A DNA stretch of 64,000 nucleotides from Silurus meridionalis. Taxonomy: Eukaryota; Chordata; Actinopteri; Siluriformes; Siluridae. Of this stretch, positions 24,065 to 46,307 are shown in pieces. The stretch lies in assembly GCF_014805685.1 (NCBI RefSeq), contig NC_060893.1, positions 466,193-530,192 on the forward strand. Reading direction: 5' to 3'. Under the pieces are notes generated by a model that searched no databases, was not told the DNA's origin, and saw only the letters and a list, made by a program, of their open reading frames with translations. The translations under genes were made by a program, and so were the position numbers. The first letter of the stretch is position 1. Every line of letters starts with the position of its first letter.

Positions 24065-24354
24065 TACAAATCTCAGTTTAATTCGCGGTGATAATGTTAG
24101 GAAGGGCTGTAGTTTAGTTGAACATTGCTGCCATCTACTGGACATCAATCACTTTATAAAATTATTTTGAAGATGAAACACTACTGTATGCTGGTAAAGT
24201 GTTCAAATGAATACAGTTTTGTGTATGAACAGATGTAATTATTCTTTCTGCTTGAGATTAATATATAATGTGACAGGCACCACCTATATTTTTCTGCAAT
24301 AATCTTCTTTGTATTTATAATTGGTTTTATCACTGCACGTGTGAATGTTTGAAA

Positions 24355-25710
<1,356 letters not shown>

Positions 25711-25869
25711 ATATGAACACAATGATTATTGGTGGAATGGCCGATGAGGCACCTAAATACACACATAACTAACAAGGAGCAGGTGGAAAACACAATTAGG
25801 GACCAGGGGAATAGAAACCTATTAGATAGACAAGTGTGTGTATCTTGTATTTAAGCAGTTACAATTTGG

Positions 25870-26312
25870 TGCTTTGAGTCCATTTCTCTCCTACTGACCA
25901 CTGGATGTTCTACATGGACCTCATGGTAAAGACTCTCTGAGGACTTAAGAATTAGAATTGTTGCTCTCCACAAAGATGTCGAGGCTCCCAGAAGATCAGT
26001 ATCACCCTGAAACTGAGTTACAGTACAGTGGTCAGGGTCACACAGAGGTTCTCCAAGACGGGTTCCCCTCTGAACAGACCCCACAAGGGTCCATCGAAGA
26101 AGTCGAGTCCTCGTGCTGTGCGTCAGGTGCAGAAGCTGCTTCAAAAAACAGACACTTGAGTGCTGCAGCATTGATTTGGAGGTTGCAGACAAAAGACGAT
26201 CCACTCATCAGTGCTCAAACCGTACGCCACACCACAACAAGTCAGTTTGCAGGCCGTCATAACAGAAGGAGTTCTGCTGTTCACAAGAAACCCCGCAAAC
26301 AATTTGCTGAAG
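25870..26312 (+). mobile_element. Tc1-like transposase N-terminal fragment, pseudogene
   Basis: The plus-strand text follows the N-terminal helix-turn-helix region of Tc1 transposases: RIVALHKDV near 25950, then ETELQYSGQGH (degraded), then ISAQTVRHTTTSQFAGRHNRR and HKKPRKQFAEDD at 26210-26315. A 133-codon open frame (25958-26359) runs through it, but the homology shifts frame and the DDE catalytic domain is missing. It is therefore a decayed transposon, not a novel gene, despite the clean reading frame. Confidence 0.7.
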
Positions 26313-26932
26313 ACGACCTTCTGTTATCATCATATCCAAGTCCTAAGTGTGATTATTGAGCATTTTTAACTCAAAATATCTGGAACTCTGGACGGTGCAA
26401 AAACTCCATCTAGTCACAACGTACAATCTTATTTCTAGCCATATAAATCATATTGATCTTATTTTAAAAATAAAATACTATACAAGAGCAGATTGTATGA
26501 TTGATTGTTATTTTTACCTGCAACTTGAGCTTAATTACCATCAGATACATTATTTGAGGCCTTGTATCCTTTAAGACTTTATTTTAGCTCTAAGAATTGG
26601 TTTTGTTCCCAGTAAACAAATGCTCAATATTTACACTTCGGACTTGGATATAATGATGACGATTCCTACATTAAGAGAATTTTTGTTCTTGTTCTCTGGA
26701 TTTAATATCTCTTTACAAATTTTTAAAAGTCTGCATGTTTATGGCCCATATAAGAGTTTCTGACGTTAAAATGTATATTCTATACAATATATTAAATTCA
26801 TTATTAAATAAATGTTAAAGCAGCTTTACAGAAATCCAGCTATGGACTAAGAGAATCTTCATTACAAAACATTCTTACATTTAAAATAAATATATTATTC
26901 ACCATCTAAACCCCCAGTTAAATTCAACTCAC

Positions 26933-27151
26933 CTTCATGGAGAAAAACAAAGCCATCAGACCCAGACACAGCGGGTTTCCATAGTACAAACTGACAATGG
27001 ACCAGACTACATAATCAGGTGGATGCTCCGGCATGGACACCACAACTGTCCCTGCTCCTCTTCCATCACCCAGAGGAACGTTCAGTGGAACCGTTGTGCT
27101 CTGCATCTTGTTCAGGATCATGCCTGTTTGAGGTCCTTCAGGCTTGATCAT
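26933..27151 (-). pseudogene. IFITM/CD225-like first exon, second exon not found
   Basis: An ATG at 27151 opens 73 codons ending at ATGAAG|GTGAGT, a strong donor. The N-terminal half is Pro/Gly-rich and cytosolic-like (VPLGDGRGAGTVVVSMP). From residue 42 comes the first half of a CD225 domain, PPDYVVWSIVSLYYGNPLCL then GLMALFFSMK, a membrane segment. In IFITM (interferon-induced transmembrane, dispanin) genes exon 1 ends at this point and exon 2 encodes the conserved loop and second hydrophobic segment. I found no such exon on this strand between 26930 and about 21000. The gene is either a broken copy or has a very long intron. The open frame and good donor argue it could still be used. It lies downstream of catalase on the same strand. 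Confidence 0.55.
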
Positions 27152-28019
27152 GGTTTAGGTTAGAGGGCGTGTCCTTTTCTACACACACTGACCACAGTGT
27201 ATGACCTACTTTAGGACTTCTGAGTAATTTCTTACTTGATGAAACGCCACCACTTTATTTGCACAAAAAGAAATTTGAAGCATAATTAAGAAGCAAGAAA
27301 TCATATCAAATAATCATGTATAGCAAATCATTAGGATTTTATTGAATTTAGTTTCAGAGCACACAGAGCAACACTTCTACAGGGTTTCTATTATTAATAA
27401 TGAGATACGGGACGTAAAAAAAAGACATCGGATTGTAGTTTGACTTCAGTAAAGCAAAATCGCATTCTGATCGCAACTTTCTGATCTAAAACGCATCGTT
27501 TCATCTTCGAGTATATCAAAGTGCGTATAAAAAAAATACAAATCTTTCATTGGTTGCAAATGTCAAACAGCATTACCTACACATACCTCTAGGGTGTGCT
27601 GCTTCTCACTGTGAAGTTATTAGACTATTAGTGATTAACAATGTAATATTTAAACAGACGCACGATCACGGTTATTCACACGGAGAACGTTTCTGTTGCT
27701 ATGAGAAACAGATGAACTAATAAACAGCAATTTTGATCATTCAACCCAAATACTACTCAAATCATATTAGCAAGATGTATTTAATACGTGACTGAAGGCA
27801 GAGCTTTCAAAACATTCGACGCTGATCATGACAGTGTAACACAATTACAAAGATTGAACATTAGAAATGCTCAGAAACTAAAAATCACGTGAAAAAAAAA
27901 AAAAAAGATTTCTTGCATAATGAAACAAGTGCGGAAATATAAAAGGCTCGGTTTCATCATTTTCAAAGGAATCAAATCAAATCAGTGTCCATCCTGCACA
28001 CTGAAGAAACGATATGGGG

Positions 28020-28140
28020 AGGTGGAAGATTAGTGGTTTAGGAATTTGGATGTGAAGGTAATGAGTTTAAATCCCAGGCACACCAAGCTTTCACTCCTGA
28101 ACCTGAACCCCAGGAACTGCTCAGGTATAAGAAGTGGCTC
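28020..28140 (+). mobile_element. tRNA-derived SINE relic downstream of catalase
   Basis: The sequence gtggtttaggaatttggatg then gagtttaaatcccaggcac retains an A-box and B-box pattern followed by cccaggaactgctcagg. It is diverged. Confidence 0.45.
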
Positions 28141-28424
28141 TGTATAAGGACGTCTAAATGTTATGAAATGTTATGAGCTCTCTCATGTCCCCAAGTCATA
28201 TCGTTTCTCAACATTAACTATGAGAAAACAGAATAAAAAGAATTGAAGTACTTCACATTAATGCTTTCTTTTTTATCTTCTAGTGAACGATCTGATAGAA
28301 GAGGTTTAGCGTTCACACTGAACACTTCAGGAACTTCATGAACTATGAAATGATAGGAGAAAAAGAACAAGTGCTCTTGTCAGGTGTGTGCTGCAGTTTT
28401 GGTCTGATACGGAATTTCCACACG

Positions 28425-36515
<8,091 letters not shown>

Positions 36516-36559
36516 ATTGCAAAAAAGATTAATCTTCAACAAACTCAAACCCAAGCAGG

Positions 36560-36660
36560 AGTTATAAAAAACAGAGCTGCAGATCTTCCACTGTTTTTGT
36601 TCCTGAAGTTCAGCTAGCCCCGCCCATGGCCCCGCCCACTGTCCTCCTATTGGTCAGTGA
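36560..36660 (-). promoter_or_regulatory. Catalase proximal promoter: CCAAT box, two GC boxes, TATA-like tract
   Basis: Reading toward the gene on the minus strand: CCAAT (complement of attgg, 36649-36653), GGGCGGGGC at 36637-36629 and at 36625-36617, and TTTTTATAAC at 36570-36561. The ATG is at 36515. GC boxes plus an inverted-CCAAT-type site are the known layout of vertebrate catalase promoters. The transcription start is not determined. Confidence 0.65.
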
Positions 36661-36865
36661 AGACCGACATGACACGCAGTCCTTATTTCACCTGGTCCCG
36701 ATACAATCAAATTGAAATGAAAATAAAAACTCTACATTTTAGCATAAATTTTCACTTATTTTCCTAAAATTTTCGAAAAGAGAAATTAAGCTTTGTCCCT
36801 ACTTTTGCCGCGTTCCGTCCTTGTATGCGCATGTGTGGAAAAACTGGGGCAGGGGGCACGAATCA

Positions 36866-36880
36866 GTATTGCGCATGCGT
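36866..36880. promoter_or_regulatory. NRF1-like palindromic site upstream of catalase
   Basis: The sequence tgcgcatgcgt fits the NRF1 consensus (GCGCATGCGC) with one or two changes, about 355 bp upstream of the catalase ATG. A half-site, tatgcgcatg, lies at about 36824. Confidence 0.35.
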
Positions 36881-37184
36881 AAACTGTCACACCAGAATAC
36901 ATCATAGGAACACAAAGCACAGAATTCATGTAGTGTTATTAAAGCCTTATTTTGCATTGATTACACTTAAAATGTGGTCTAATCATCCAAATCTAGGCAA
37001 CAGACAAGGAACAAAAATAGTAAATCAGAATCATTGATCAATTAGGGAAAGAGTTTGTTGTTGCTCACAGTAAAAGATTAAAGTAAATATTCAAGTAAAA
37101 GAAAATTAATGAACAGAAAAAATATACATATTAAGTTTTATATTAGATGATGTGAAATTTGTTACAGCAGTGAAAACATGGCAG

Positions 37185-37669
37185 AATAAAATCACCAAAA
37201 AAGCCCAGCAGCGTCTCTACTTCCTGAGAAGGCTGAGGATCTCCCTCCCTCCATCCTGACCATGTTCTACAGAGGGACCATTGAGAGCATCGTGAGCAGC
37301 TGCATCACTGCCTGGTTTGGGAACTGCACCATCTCGGATCGCAAGACCCTACAGAGGATAGTGAGGACAGCTGAGAAGATCATCAGAGTCTCTCTCTCCT
37401 CTATCATGGACATTTACACCACACGCTGCATCCGCAAAGCAAACAGCAATGTGGACGACCACACACACCCCTCACACACACACACACCCACACACCCTGC
37501 ACACTCCCCTCACACACACCCCTACACACCCCTCACACACACTCTTCACCCTCCTGCCATCAGGGAAGCGGTTCCGAAGCATTCGGGCCGCCACATCCAG
37601 ACTGTGTGACAGTTTCTTTCCTCAATCCATCAGGCTTCTCAACAAACATCTGAACTGAACTTAACTGAA

Positions 37670-37717
<48 letters not shown>

Positions 37718-37963
37718 TGTGTGTCTAATCTGTACAACCTGGACTCAACACACACTCATACTTACTTCGCACACCCTTGACTTCAGCACCACTCACATTA
37801 CATCACTTCATTACCGTAAACTGTTTACAGAGTCCCTAACCCTGTGTTTTCTGTTCTGAGATTGTTGTTTAATGGAGCATCAGGGTTCTGGAGAAACGTT
37901 GTTTCATTTCACTGTGCACTGTGTCAGATATATATGGTTGAAATGACAATAAAAGCTTCTTGA
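37185..37963 (+). mobile_element. Rex1-like LINE, 3' end
   Basis: The plus strand encodes the C-terminal end of a CR1/Rex1-type ORF2: FYRGTIESIVSSCITAWFGN, then DRKTLQRIVRTAEKII, then LLPSGKRFRSIRA and FFPQSIRLLN. The 3' UTR ends tgacaataaaagcttcttga. Its last bases continue after the L1 insertion at 42861 (cttcacttgaagagtc). A CA-rich segment replaces part of the coding region (37455-37545), and a CA microsatellite is at 37673-37714. Confidence 0.8.
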
Positions 37964-38247
37964 GAGTCACGTGGGACCGCCGAGGAAGATGGCAGCATAG
38001 TTGTGTAGCTCCCTAGGTCCACCCATATTTTCAATTTATTCGAGCGTATTTACTCCACGTGTATTTCTCAAAGTTGGTGTCCCTGGTAATTAAACACTTG
38101 TAAATAAAGAAAAAGTGGTCTGGACCGCAAATGTTGACGTCCACATCTAAATATTTTAAGGGAGCAACAACGAGCCGCATTTCAACCAGGTAGACTTCGC
38201 CAGCACACGAGTCACCATCACCCCAGCCGATTAAACAAGGTTCAAAG

Positions 38248-38939
38248 ATGGAAAACCTATTATCCGAAATAAGCAAAATGAGCTCTACTTTGCAAGGAGT
38301 AGCGACGGATGTGTCGTCAATCAAAGAGGGTGTTACTGACCTCAAAAACTCTGTGCATGCAATCCGAGAATGGCTGGACGAAGAGGAGGGCTGCATCTCT
38401 AATATGGAAGACGTCACCTCGAAACTTGTCGGTGAGCGGCATGATAAACTTGTGGAAGTTATGTGGAACCGAATTGAAGATCTAGAAAACAGCATGAGGA
38501 TGATCGATCTGAAAGAAGGGCTGGAGGCAGGTGGAATGGTCAAGTGCGTGTATAAAATCTTATCGGAAGGACTGGGTATCGATCCGGATGGAGAGTTTGA
38601 AATTGAGCAGGCACATCACGCTCCCGCTTCCAGGCCCAGTACAGATCAGCCACCGAGAATTGTCTTGATCAAGTTTCTATGTTCGTTAGCCAGGGAGAAG
38701 GTATTACAAGTGGCCAGGGAATGACCGAATGGGAGGGATGTCGGATTTCCTTCTTCTCCAACATGTCAAGAGAGTTAGCCAGAAAACGGAGGGAATTCAC
38801 CGTTTCGCGTGTCAACGTGAAATATACACTGGCATATCCAGCCTCTCTTCGTTTTACATGGCAAGGGAGAAGTAAGGTGTTTACATCAAGTGTGGATGCA
38901 GAGCGGTTCGTCAAAGAACACTGCGGTGCGACGGAATGA
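38248..38939 (+). pseudogene. L1 ORF1 (nucleic-acid chaperone), frameshifted
   Basis: An ATG at 38248 opens MENLLSEISKMSSTLQGVA, an alpha-helical heptad-like region as in the ORF1p coiled coil. This is followed by an RRM-like segment around RIVLIKFLCSLAREKVLQ (38650-38715). A frameshift near 38700 moves the frame; the C-terminal domain continues as ISFFSNMSRELARKRREF and RFTWQGRSKVF to a TGA at 38937-38939. ORF1p packages L1 RNA with ORF2p. Confidence 0.75.
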
Positions 38940-38982
38940 TGGGACCAAATACTCTTTACAAGATCGCCGAAGTGGAGCATAT

Positions 38983-39072
38983 GGGTCAGGTGCGGTGGGT
39001 CAGGTGTGGTGGTCAGGTGCGGTGGGTCAGGTGCGGTGGTCAGGTGCGGTGGGTCAGGTGCGGTGGGTAGGT
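38983..39072. repeat. G-rich minisatellite between L1 ORF1 and ORF2
   Basis: Several copies of a 13-14 bp unit, ggtcaggtgcggtg, lie directly after ORF1. Slightly different unit lengths alternate. Confidence 0.9.
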
Positions 39073-39484
39073 GGGCGGGTGAGCCGGATAGCTGTGCTGT
39101 CTCTGAACAGTTTTGACAGCCAAGACAGGGCTGGGTAGCTGATTCGGGACCTCACAGACCGCAATCTCGGGTTGTTTGGACTAGGACGGTCCTCGTTGTT
39201 TGGTATGGCCGTTCTTTTTTTGTTGTCTCTTCTTTTTATTTTGTTTGTTGTTAAGCTTTGGGTAGGGGGTTTGATAATTTGTTACTGTCTGGGGAGCAAT
39301 AGCGTTTTGCTGAATGAAGTTTTGGTGTTTAAAATGTTCAACTGTCGTTTGTTAAGTTTGAGTGAATGTACATCGCGGTTTAGTATACCATTTCCCAACA
39401 TAGGGCAGTCATCCAACATATCTGGTTACACGCACGGAAACGTGTGATTAATTTATATCGTGCATTGGTAGTCACATCAGGTTT

Positions 39485-42480
39485 ATAACATGGAATATTA
39501 ATGGGTGTGGAAGTCCAATTAAAAGAAAAAAGGTTCTGTCGTATCTCAAAGATAAACAGGTGGATGTTGCTTTTGTGCAAGAGAGTCATTTAACGGATAA
39601 CGAAGAGCTCAAATTCAAGCGGGACTGGGTGGGGCATGTCTTCTATTCATCATTTACGAGCAAACAAAATGGGTTAATGATACTAATAAATAAGAGGCTG
39701 AATTTCGTAATGTAACAGAAACTAAATACGATGTGGGAGGATTCTTTGTATAGAAACCCTCATTAATGGAGTAAAAGTGATATTATGCAATGTATATGCC
39801 CCCAATAAGACAGATCCAGGTTTTGTTCATAAAGCAAACAAGATTCTTGGTGAAAAAGAAGACAAATAATTTTGGTTGGGGACCTTAATCAGGTTATGGA
39901 TGGGGTTTTGGATAAGAGTAAATGTGGGAAGCACTGTGCTTGTGGGAAGCACTGATAGGTTGGCATTCGTATGGGAGGCCTCAACGGCGTACTTTAGAGG
40001 GAAACTGATTGAATAGGCAGCTAGAAAGAAGAAGGAAGGAAGAGACTTGGTTAAGAACTTGGAAGCAACAATTTGTACATTGGAGAAGGAGCTGGCTAGA
40101 CACTACTCTAATGATTTATATCAGGATATTTGTAGATATAAATTTCAGCTACACGATGTATATAATAGAAAAGCTGAGTATGCACTATTTAGGCTGCGGA
40201 CCAGGTTTTATGAGAGCGGTGAAAAAGCGGGCAACTCCTGTCCAGACAATTAAAACAACAAAATGCTGCTAACGTTATTCCGGCAATTAAGAAAGGAGAA
40301 GAACTGGAACAGTTTTTTTCTAATATAGAGTTACCTAAGTTAGATACATTGCAATCTGAGTCTCTAGACTGTCCTATTACAGAAGAGGAGGTCAAAGCTG
40401 CAAACACCTCTATGAAATCTGGTAAATCGCCAGGGGCAGACGGGTTTCCAGCTGAATATTATAGGAAGTATGTTGTCTATATAGAGGCGTTTGAGACTGG
40501 AGAATTGCCTGGTACTTTCATGGAGGCATTGATAACACTGATACCTAAGAAAGATAGGGATTTAACTGATCCGGCTAATTTCAGGCCAGTAAGTCTTATC
40601 AATGTGGACTGTAAGGTGTTGGCGAGAATTTTGGCGGTTAGAGAAGGTTCTTCCAAGTATAATCTATAAAGACCAAGTGGGCTTCATTAAGGGAAGGTCA
40701 TCAGCCGATAATATGAGAAGGCTAATTCATCTGATGTGGCTAAATTCTTCAGAGAACACCCCGATCGCAGCTATATTGTTGGATGCCGAAAAGGCTTTCG
40801 ACAGGGTGGAATGGGGCTTTTTGGCTGCAGCCCTGTCTAATTTTGGGTTTGGTCGTATATGTAGGTCCTGGGTTAGTTTATTATATAAGAATCCTAGAGC
40901 AGCAGCGATGACAAATGGTGTGACTTCCTCATTTTTTACAATTTCAAGAGGTACTCGTCAGGGATGCCCACTGTACCCGTTGTTATTCACGATGGTTTTG
41001 GAACCTCTGGCCATTATGATCAGGGCAGACCCAAACATTATGGGAGTAAGGGGGGGTGGGAGAGGGGACGAATGCGGGTGATATTTTGTTGTTATCTCGT
41101 GATCCTCTCAAATCTCTACCTCCATTAATGAGTGTTATACAATTATATTCAAGAGTGTCAGGATACAAAATAAATTGGGAGAAATCTGAGGCTATGCCAA
41201 TATCTAGAACATGTCACTCCCATACAGTGACCCAATTCGGTTATAAATGGATTCCAAAAGGTATGACATACCATGGGGTTGAACTAACACAGAACTTGGA
41301 GGATATAATGATGTTGAATTATGAGCTGCTGCTGTCAAAGATAAAGCACAATGTGGACCAGTGGGAACAGCTGAAACTCTCTCTCCATGGGGTGAAGTCA
41401 ATGTTGTCAAGATGGTTATTGCTCCACAGTTCAATTATATATCCATGATGATACCTGTAAACATTCCAGACCCTATCTTCTTTTTATGGGATGGAAAAAG
41501 ACCGAGGATTAAAATGAGTAAATTGACTTCCTCAAGGGACAAGGGGGGTCTTGAATTACCTGATGTGAGATTGTATACTCTTTCTTTTAAAATGGCCAAG
41601 CTGGCTAAGCATTGGGACAAGACAGATTCTGAGTTGGACTGGTTTAAGATAGAACAGAAACTGGCCTCACCATTTCATCCCATTAACGTTCTTTCACAAT
41701 GCTCTGGAGCTAAATGGGAAACATGTTTGGAGCAAAGTTCATAAACTGTGCAAGACATCACATTATAGACAGTCATATGCGTCATTATGGAGGAATCCTG
41801 AAATGTGCATAGGTAACGCCAGTGTGTTTTGGGAACAGTGGCATCTTAAAGGGGTAACTGTAATTGGTGATCTGTATGAAAATGAAGTTTTTTGTCTGAA
41901 TTGGTGGGAAAATATAATATTGGGGGTCAAGGAAATTTTTGGAAATATCTGCAGATTAGACACTGTGTCAAGAGCAAATCTAATACGAGTGATAACCCTG
42001 TTTATACCTATCTTCAGTTGCCACATGTAGTTCAGACTGCTTCTATGTGTTACAAATCAATGCTTAATGTAAATGCAGATACCCATGAGAACCTGAGGAC
42101 TATTTGGCAAAAGGACTTGAGCATAGATATCCATGAAAATGATTGGCTGTACATCATATCTAATGTGGGTAAGAACATAGGGGGTGATTCATTCATTACA
42201 AAGTAGTACATAAATATTATTGTACACCATCCAGGCGTTACAAAAAGGGTATAGCTGGAAATAATCTGTGCTGGAAATGTAAGGAAGAAGCGGGGAGTTA
42301 TTTGCATATAATTTGGGAATGTTCCTTAGTTCACCCATTTTGGTGTAAAATTCTGGGAGTAAAAATTCTTGGATGGGATCCAACATACCTGTGGAACCAC
42401 GACTATGCATTCTGAGAGATAAATTAGTGGTACCCAACATAACAAAGAATGTGTTTACTCTAGTTTAGATTGGTTGTATT
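39485..42480 (+). pseudogene. L1 ORF2 (endonuclease and reverse transcriptase), broken
   Basis: The APE-type endonuclease begins ITWNINGCGSP and continues VDVAFVQESHLT and GLMILINKRLNF (39485-39715). The linker and RT follow: KSPGADGFPAEYYRK, FRPVSLINVDCKVLARIL, VGFIKGRSSADNMRRLIHLM, AAILLDAEKAFDRVEWGF, and TRQGCPLYPLLFTMVLEPLA (40349-41010). The metal-binding YADD box reads NAGDILLLSRD (near 41075). The C-terminal part, CWKCKEEAGSYLHIIWECS near 42265-42325, is the Cys-rich zinc-knuckle-like end. At least five frameshifts split the frame. Confidence 0.85.
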
Positions 42481-42860
42481 ACAGCTGCCACGATGATTTT
42501 ACACAATTGGAAATGCCCCAAAACACCAGACTTGAAAGACTGGATTAATGGGATGATTGAAATTGCTTCGTACGAGAGCATGTTGGGGAGACTGCATAGT
42601 GAAGGAGGCATGAAGAAAACTTGAGATCATTTCTGGCAACATAAAAATGGTTTGAATAAGTGGGACTGATTAATGACTGTTTAATTTCCATGTGCTTATA
42701 ATTGTAATTGTAATTAATCATAATTGTATTCCACTGATAGTGACGTGGCTAAATGTGTAATAGCAAAGATGATTACTGAATGCCGTGTTGATGTACTTTG
42801 AAGTTTGGACTGTTGAACAATAAAAAAAGTTGAATTATAAAAAAAATAAAAGCTTCTTGA

Positions 42861-44149
<1,289 letters not shown>

Positions 44150-44335
44150 GTTATATTCAATTCCATTCCATTCAGTTTTATTTGTGTAGCACATTTAACA
44201 ATATATATTTTCCAAAAGCAGCTTTTTAGAGGTAAATGGGCTATAAAAATTCAATGTATAATTTTAGTGCCTATAAGTTTGTCCCTGATGCCAGTGGAGA
44301 CTGTGGTGAAGGAAAAACTCACTGAGCTGATATCA
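44150..44335 (-). repeat. Dispersed repeat, part 1 (split by the LINE)
   Basis: It matches the repeat at 5932-6065 in diverged form (cattcagttttatttgtgta, agcagcttt, gtttgtccctgatg) and ends aaaaactcactgagctgat. Its continuation, aagaaaccttgagaggaacc, resumes at 49240 after the LINE. Confidence 0.65.
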
Positions 44336-44654
44336 GAATCAGAATCAGAATCAGGTTTATTGACCAAGTGTGTTGACACACACAAGGAATTTGGTTCCAG
44401 CTGTTTGTTACTCTCAAAAGTACAGACATAAATAAAAACCTATACATGACAAAACAGACACGACAAGACAAAAACAGACTATACAAGACAATACAGACAA
44501 TACAGACAATACAGACAGTATAGACAGTGTGGGTAATAAATAGGGATACAGACCAGTAATGTACATAAAGTGTGGGAGTGCATGGTAGTGCAAATGACAG
44601 TATTGTGTGCCAGGTATGATGAAAGAGTTTACTATAAAAACTTTGTACAGTATA

Positions 44655-46201
44655 CAGGGAGTGCAGAATTATTAGGCAAGTTGTATTTTTGAGGATTAAT
44701 TTTATTTGAGGATTTAATTTGAACAACAACCATGTTCTCAATGAACACAAAAACTCATTAATATCAAAGCTGAATATTTTTGGAAGTAGTTTTAGTTTTA
44801 GCTATTTTAGGGGATATCTGTGTGCAGGTGACTATTACTGTGCATAATTATTAGGCAACAACAAAAACAAATTCATACCCATTTCAATTATTTATTTTTA
44901 CCAGTGAAACCAATATAACATCTCAACATTCACAAATATACATGTCTGACATTCAAAACCAAACAAAAACAAATCAGTGACCAATATAGCCACCTTTCTT
45001 TGCAAGGACACTCAAAAGCCTGCCATCCATGGATTCTGTCAGTGTTTTGATCTGTTCACCATCAACATTGCGTGCAGCAGCAACCACAGCCTCCCAGACA
45101 CTGTTCAGAGAGGTGTACTGTTTTCCTCCTTGTAAATCGCACATTTGATGATGGACCACAGGTTCTCAATGGGGTTCAGATCAGGTGAACAAGGAGGCCA
45201 TATCATTAGATTTTCTTCTTTATACCCTTTCTTGCCAGCCACGCTGTGGAGTACTTGGACGTGTGTGATGGAGCATTGTCCTGCATGAAAATCATGTTTT
45301 TCTTGAAGGATGCAGACTTCTTCCTGTACCACTGCTTGAAGAAGGTGTCTTCCAGAAACTGGCAGTAGGACTGGGAGTTCAGCTTGACTCCATCCTCAAC
45401 CCGAAAAGGCCCCACAAGCTCATCTTTGATGATACCAGCCCAAACCAGTACTCCACCTCCACCTTGCTGGCGTCTGAGTCGGACTGGAGCTCTCTGCCCT
45501 TTACCAATCCAGCCACGGGCCCATCCATCTGGCCCATCAAGACTCACTCATTTCATCAGTCCATAAAACCTTAGAAAATCAGTCTTGAGATATTTCTTGG
45601 CCCAGTCTTGACGTTTCAGCTTGTGTGTCTTGTTCAGTGGTGGTCGACTTTCTGCCTTTCTTACCTTGGCCATGTCTCTGAGTATTGCACACCTTGTGCT
45701 TTTGGGCACCCAGTGATGTTGCAGCTCTGAAATATGGCCAAACTGGTGGCAAGTGGCATCTTGGCAGCTGCACGCTTGACTTTTCTCAGTTCACGGGCAG
45801 TTATTTTGCGCCTTGGTTTTTCCACACGCTTCTTGCGACCCTGTCGACTATTTTGAATGAAACGCTTGATTGTTCGATGATCACGCTCAGAAGCTTGGCT
45901 ATTTTAAGACTGCTGCATCCCTCTGCAATATATCTCACTATTTTTGACTTTTCTGAGCCTGTCAAGTCCTTCTTTTGACCCATTTTGCCAAAGGAAAGGA
46001 AGTTGCCTAATAATTATGCACACCTGATATAGGGTGTTGATGTCATTAGACCACACCCCTTCTCATTACAGAGATGCACATCACCTAATATGCTTAATTG
46101 GTAGTAGGCTTTCCAGCCTATACAGCTTGGAGTAAGACAACATGCATAACGAGGATGATGTGGTCAAAATACTCATTTGCCTAATAATTCTGCACTCCCT
46201 G
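44655..46201 (-). mobile_element. Tc1/mariner transposon with intact ends, nested in the LINE
   Basis: Terminal inverted repeats cagggagtgcagaattatta then ggcaa at 44655 and the exact complement ending at 46201 are flanked by TA on both sides (44653-44654, 46202-46203), the Tc1/mariner target duplication. A second internal repeat, gtgcataattattaggcaac, lies about 180-190 bp inside each end, making an IR/DR-like structure. The element is 1547 bp and carries a broken transposase on the minus strand. Confidence 0.95.
44974..45983 (-). pseudogene. Tc1/mariner transposase, frameshifted
   Basis: The frame begins MGQKKDLTGSEKSKIVRYIA at 45983, a helix-turn-helix region, then breaks. The catalytic motifs, all on this strand, are LWTDE (near 45565, in a shifted frame), MQDNAPSH (near 45285) and PDLNPIENLW (near 45180). 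Assuming one missing base in the A run near 45220, 37 residues separate the second Asp from the Glu, longer than the 34 of classical Tc1. It ends ESMDGRLLSVLAKKGGYIGH at 44974. At least three frameshifts make it inactive. Confidence 0.88.
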
Positions 46202-46307
46202 TATAGAAGCAATAGTGTGTGCAACATATACAGATAATGTGATGAGTGAGAGTTCTGTGACAGTTCTGTGCAGTACTCATAGATATGAGCAGGGAATATA
46301 ATTATGG

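Larger units (their letters stand above)
37964..42844 (+). mobile_element. L1-clade LINE, near full length, inserted with a 16-bp target duplication
   Basis: The element is flanked by direct repeats aataaaagcttcttga at 37948-37963 and 42845-42860, and ends in a short A-rich tail. It starts gagtcacgtgggaccgccga then ggaagatggcagc. It has an ORF1 region, a G-rich spacer and an ORF2 region with endonuclease and reverse transcriptase homology. Frameshifts interrupt both ORFs, and the RT catalytic motif is changed (NAGD where YADD is expected). It is a dead but fairly young copy, since the duplication is still perfect. Confidence 0.9.

Noticed and set aside
25958..26359. 133-codon plus-strand frame as a novel protein
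   Set aside because: The nucleotide text follows the N-terminal part of Tc1 transposases with frame shifts, so the frame is a by-product of decay.
37449..37658. His/Thr/Pro-rich frame as a gene
   Set aside because: It is CA-rich low-complexity sequence within the 3' part of a Rex1-like LINE.
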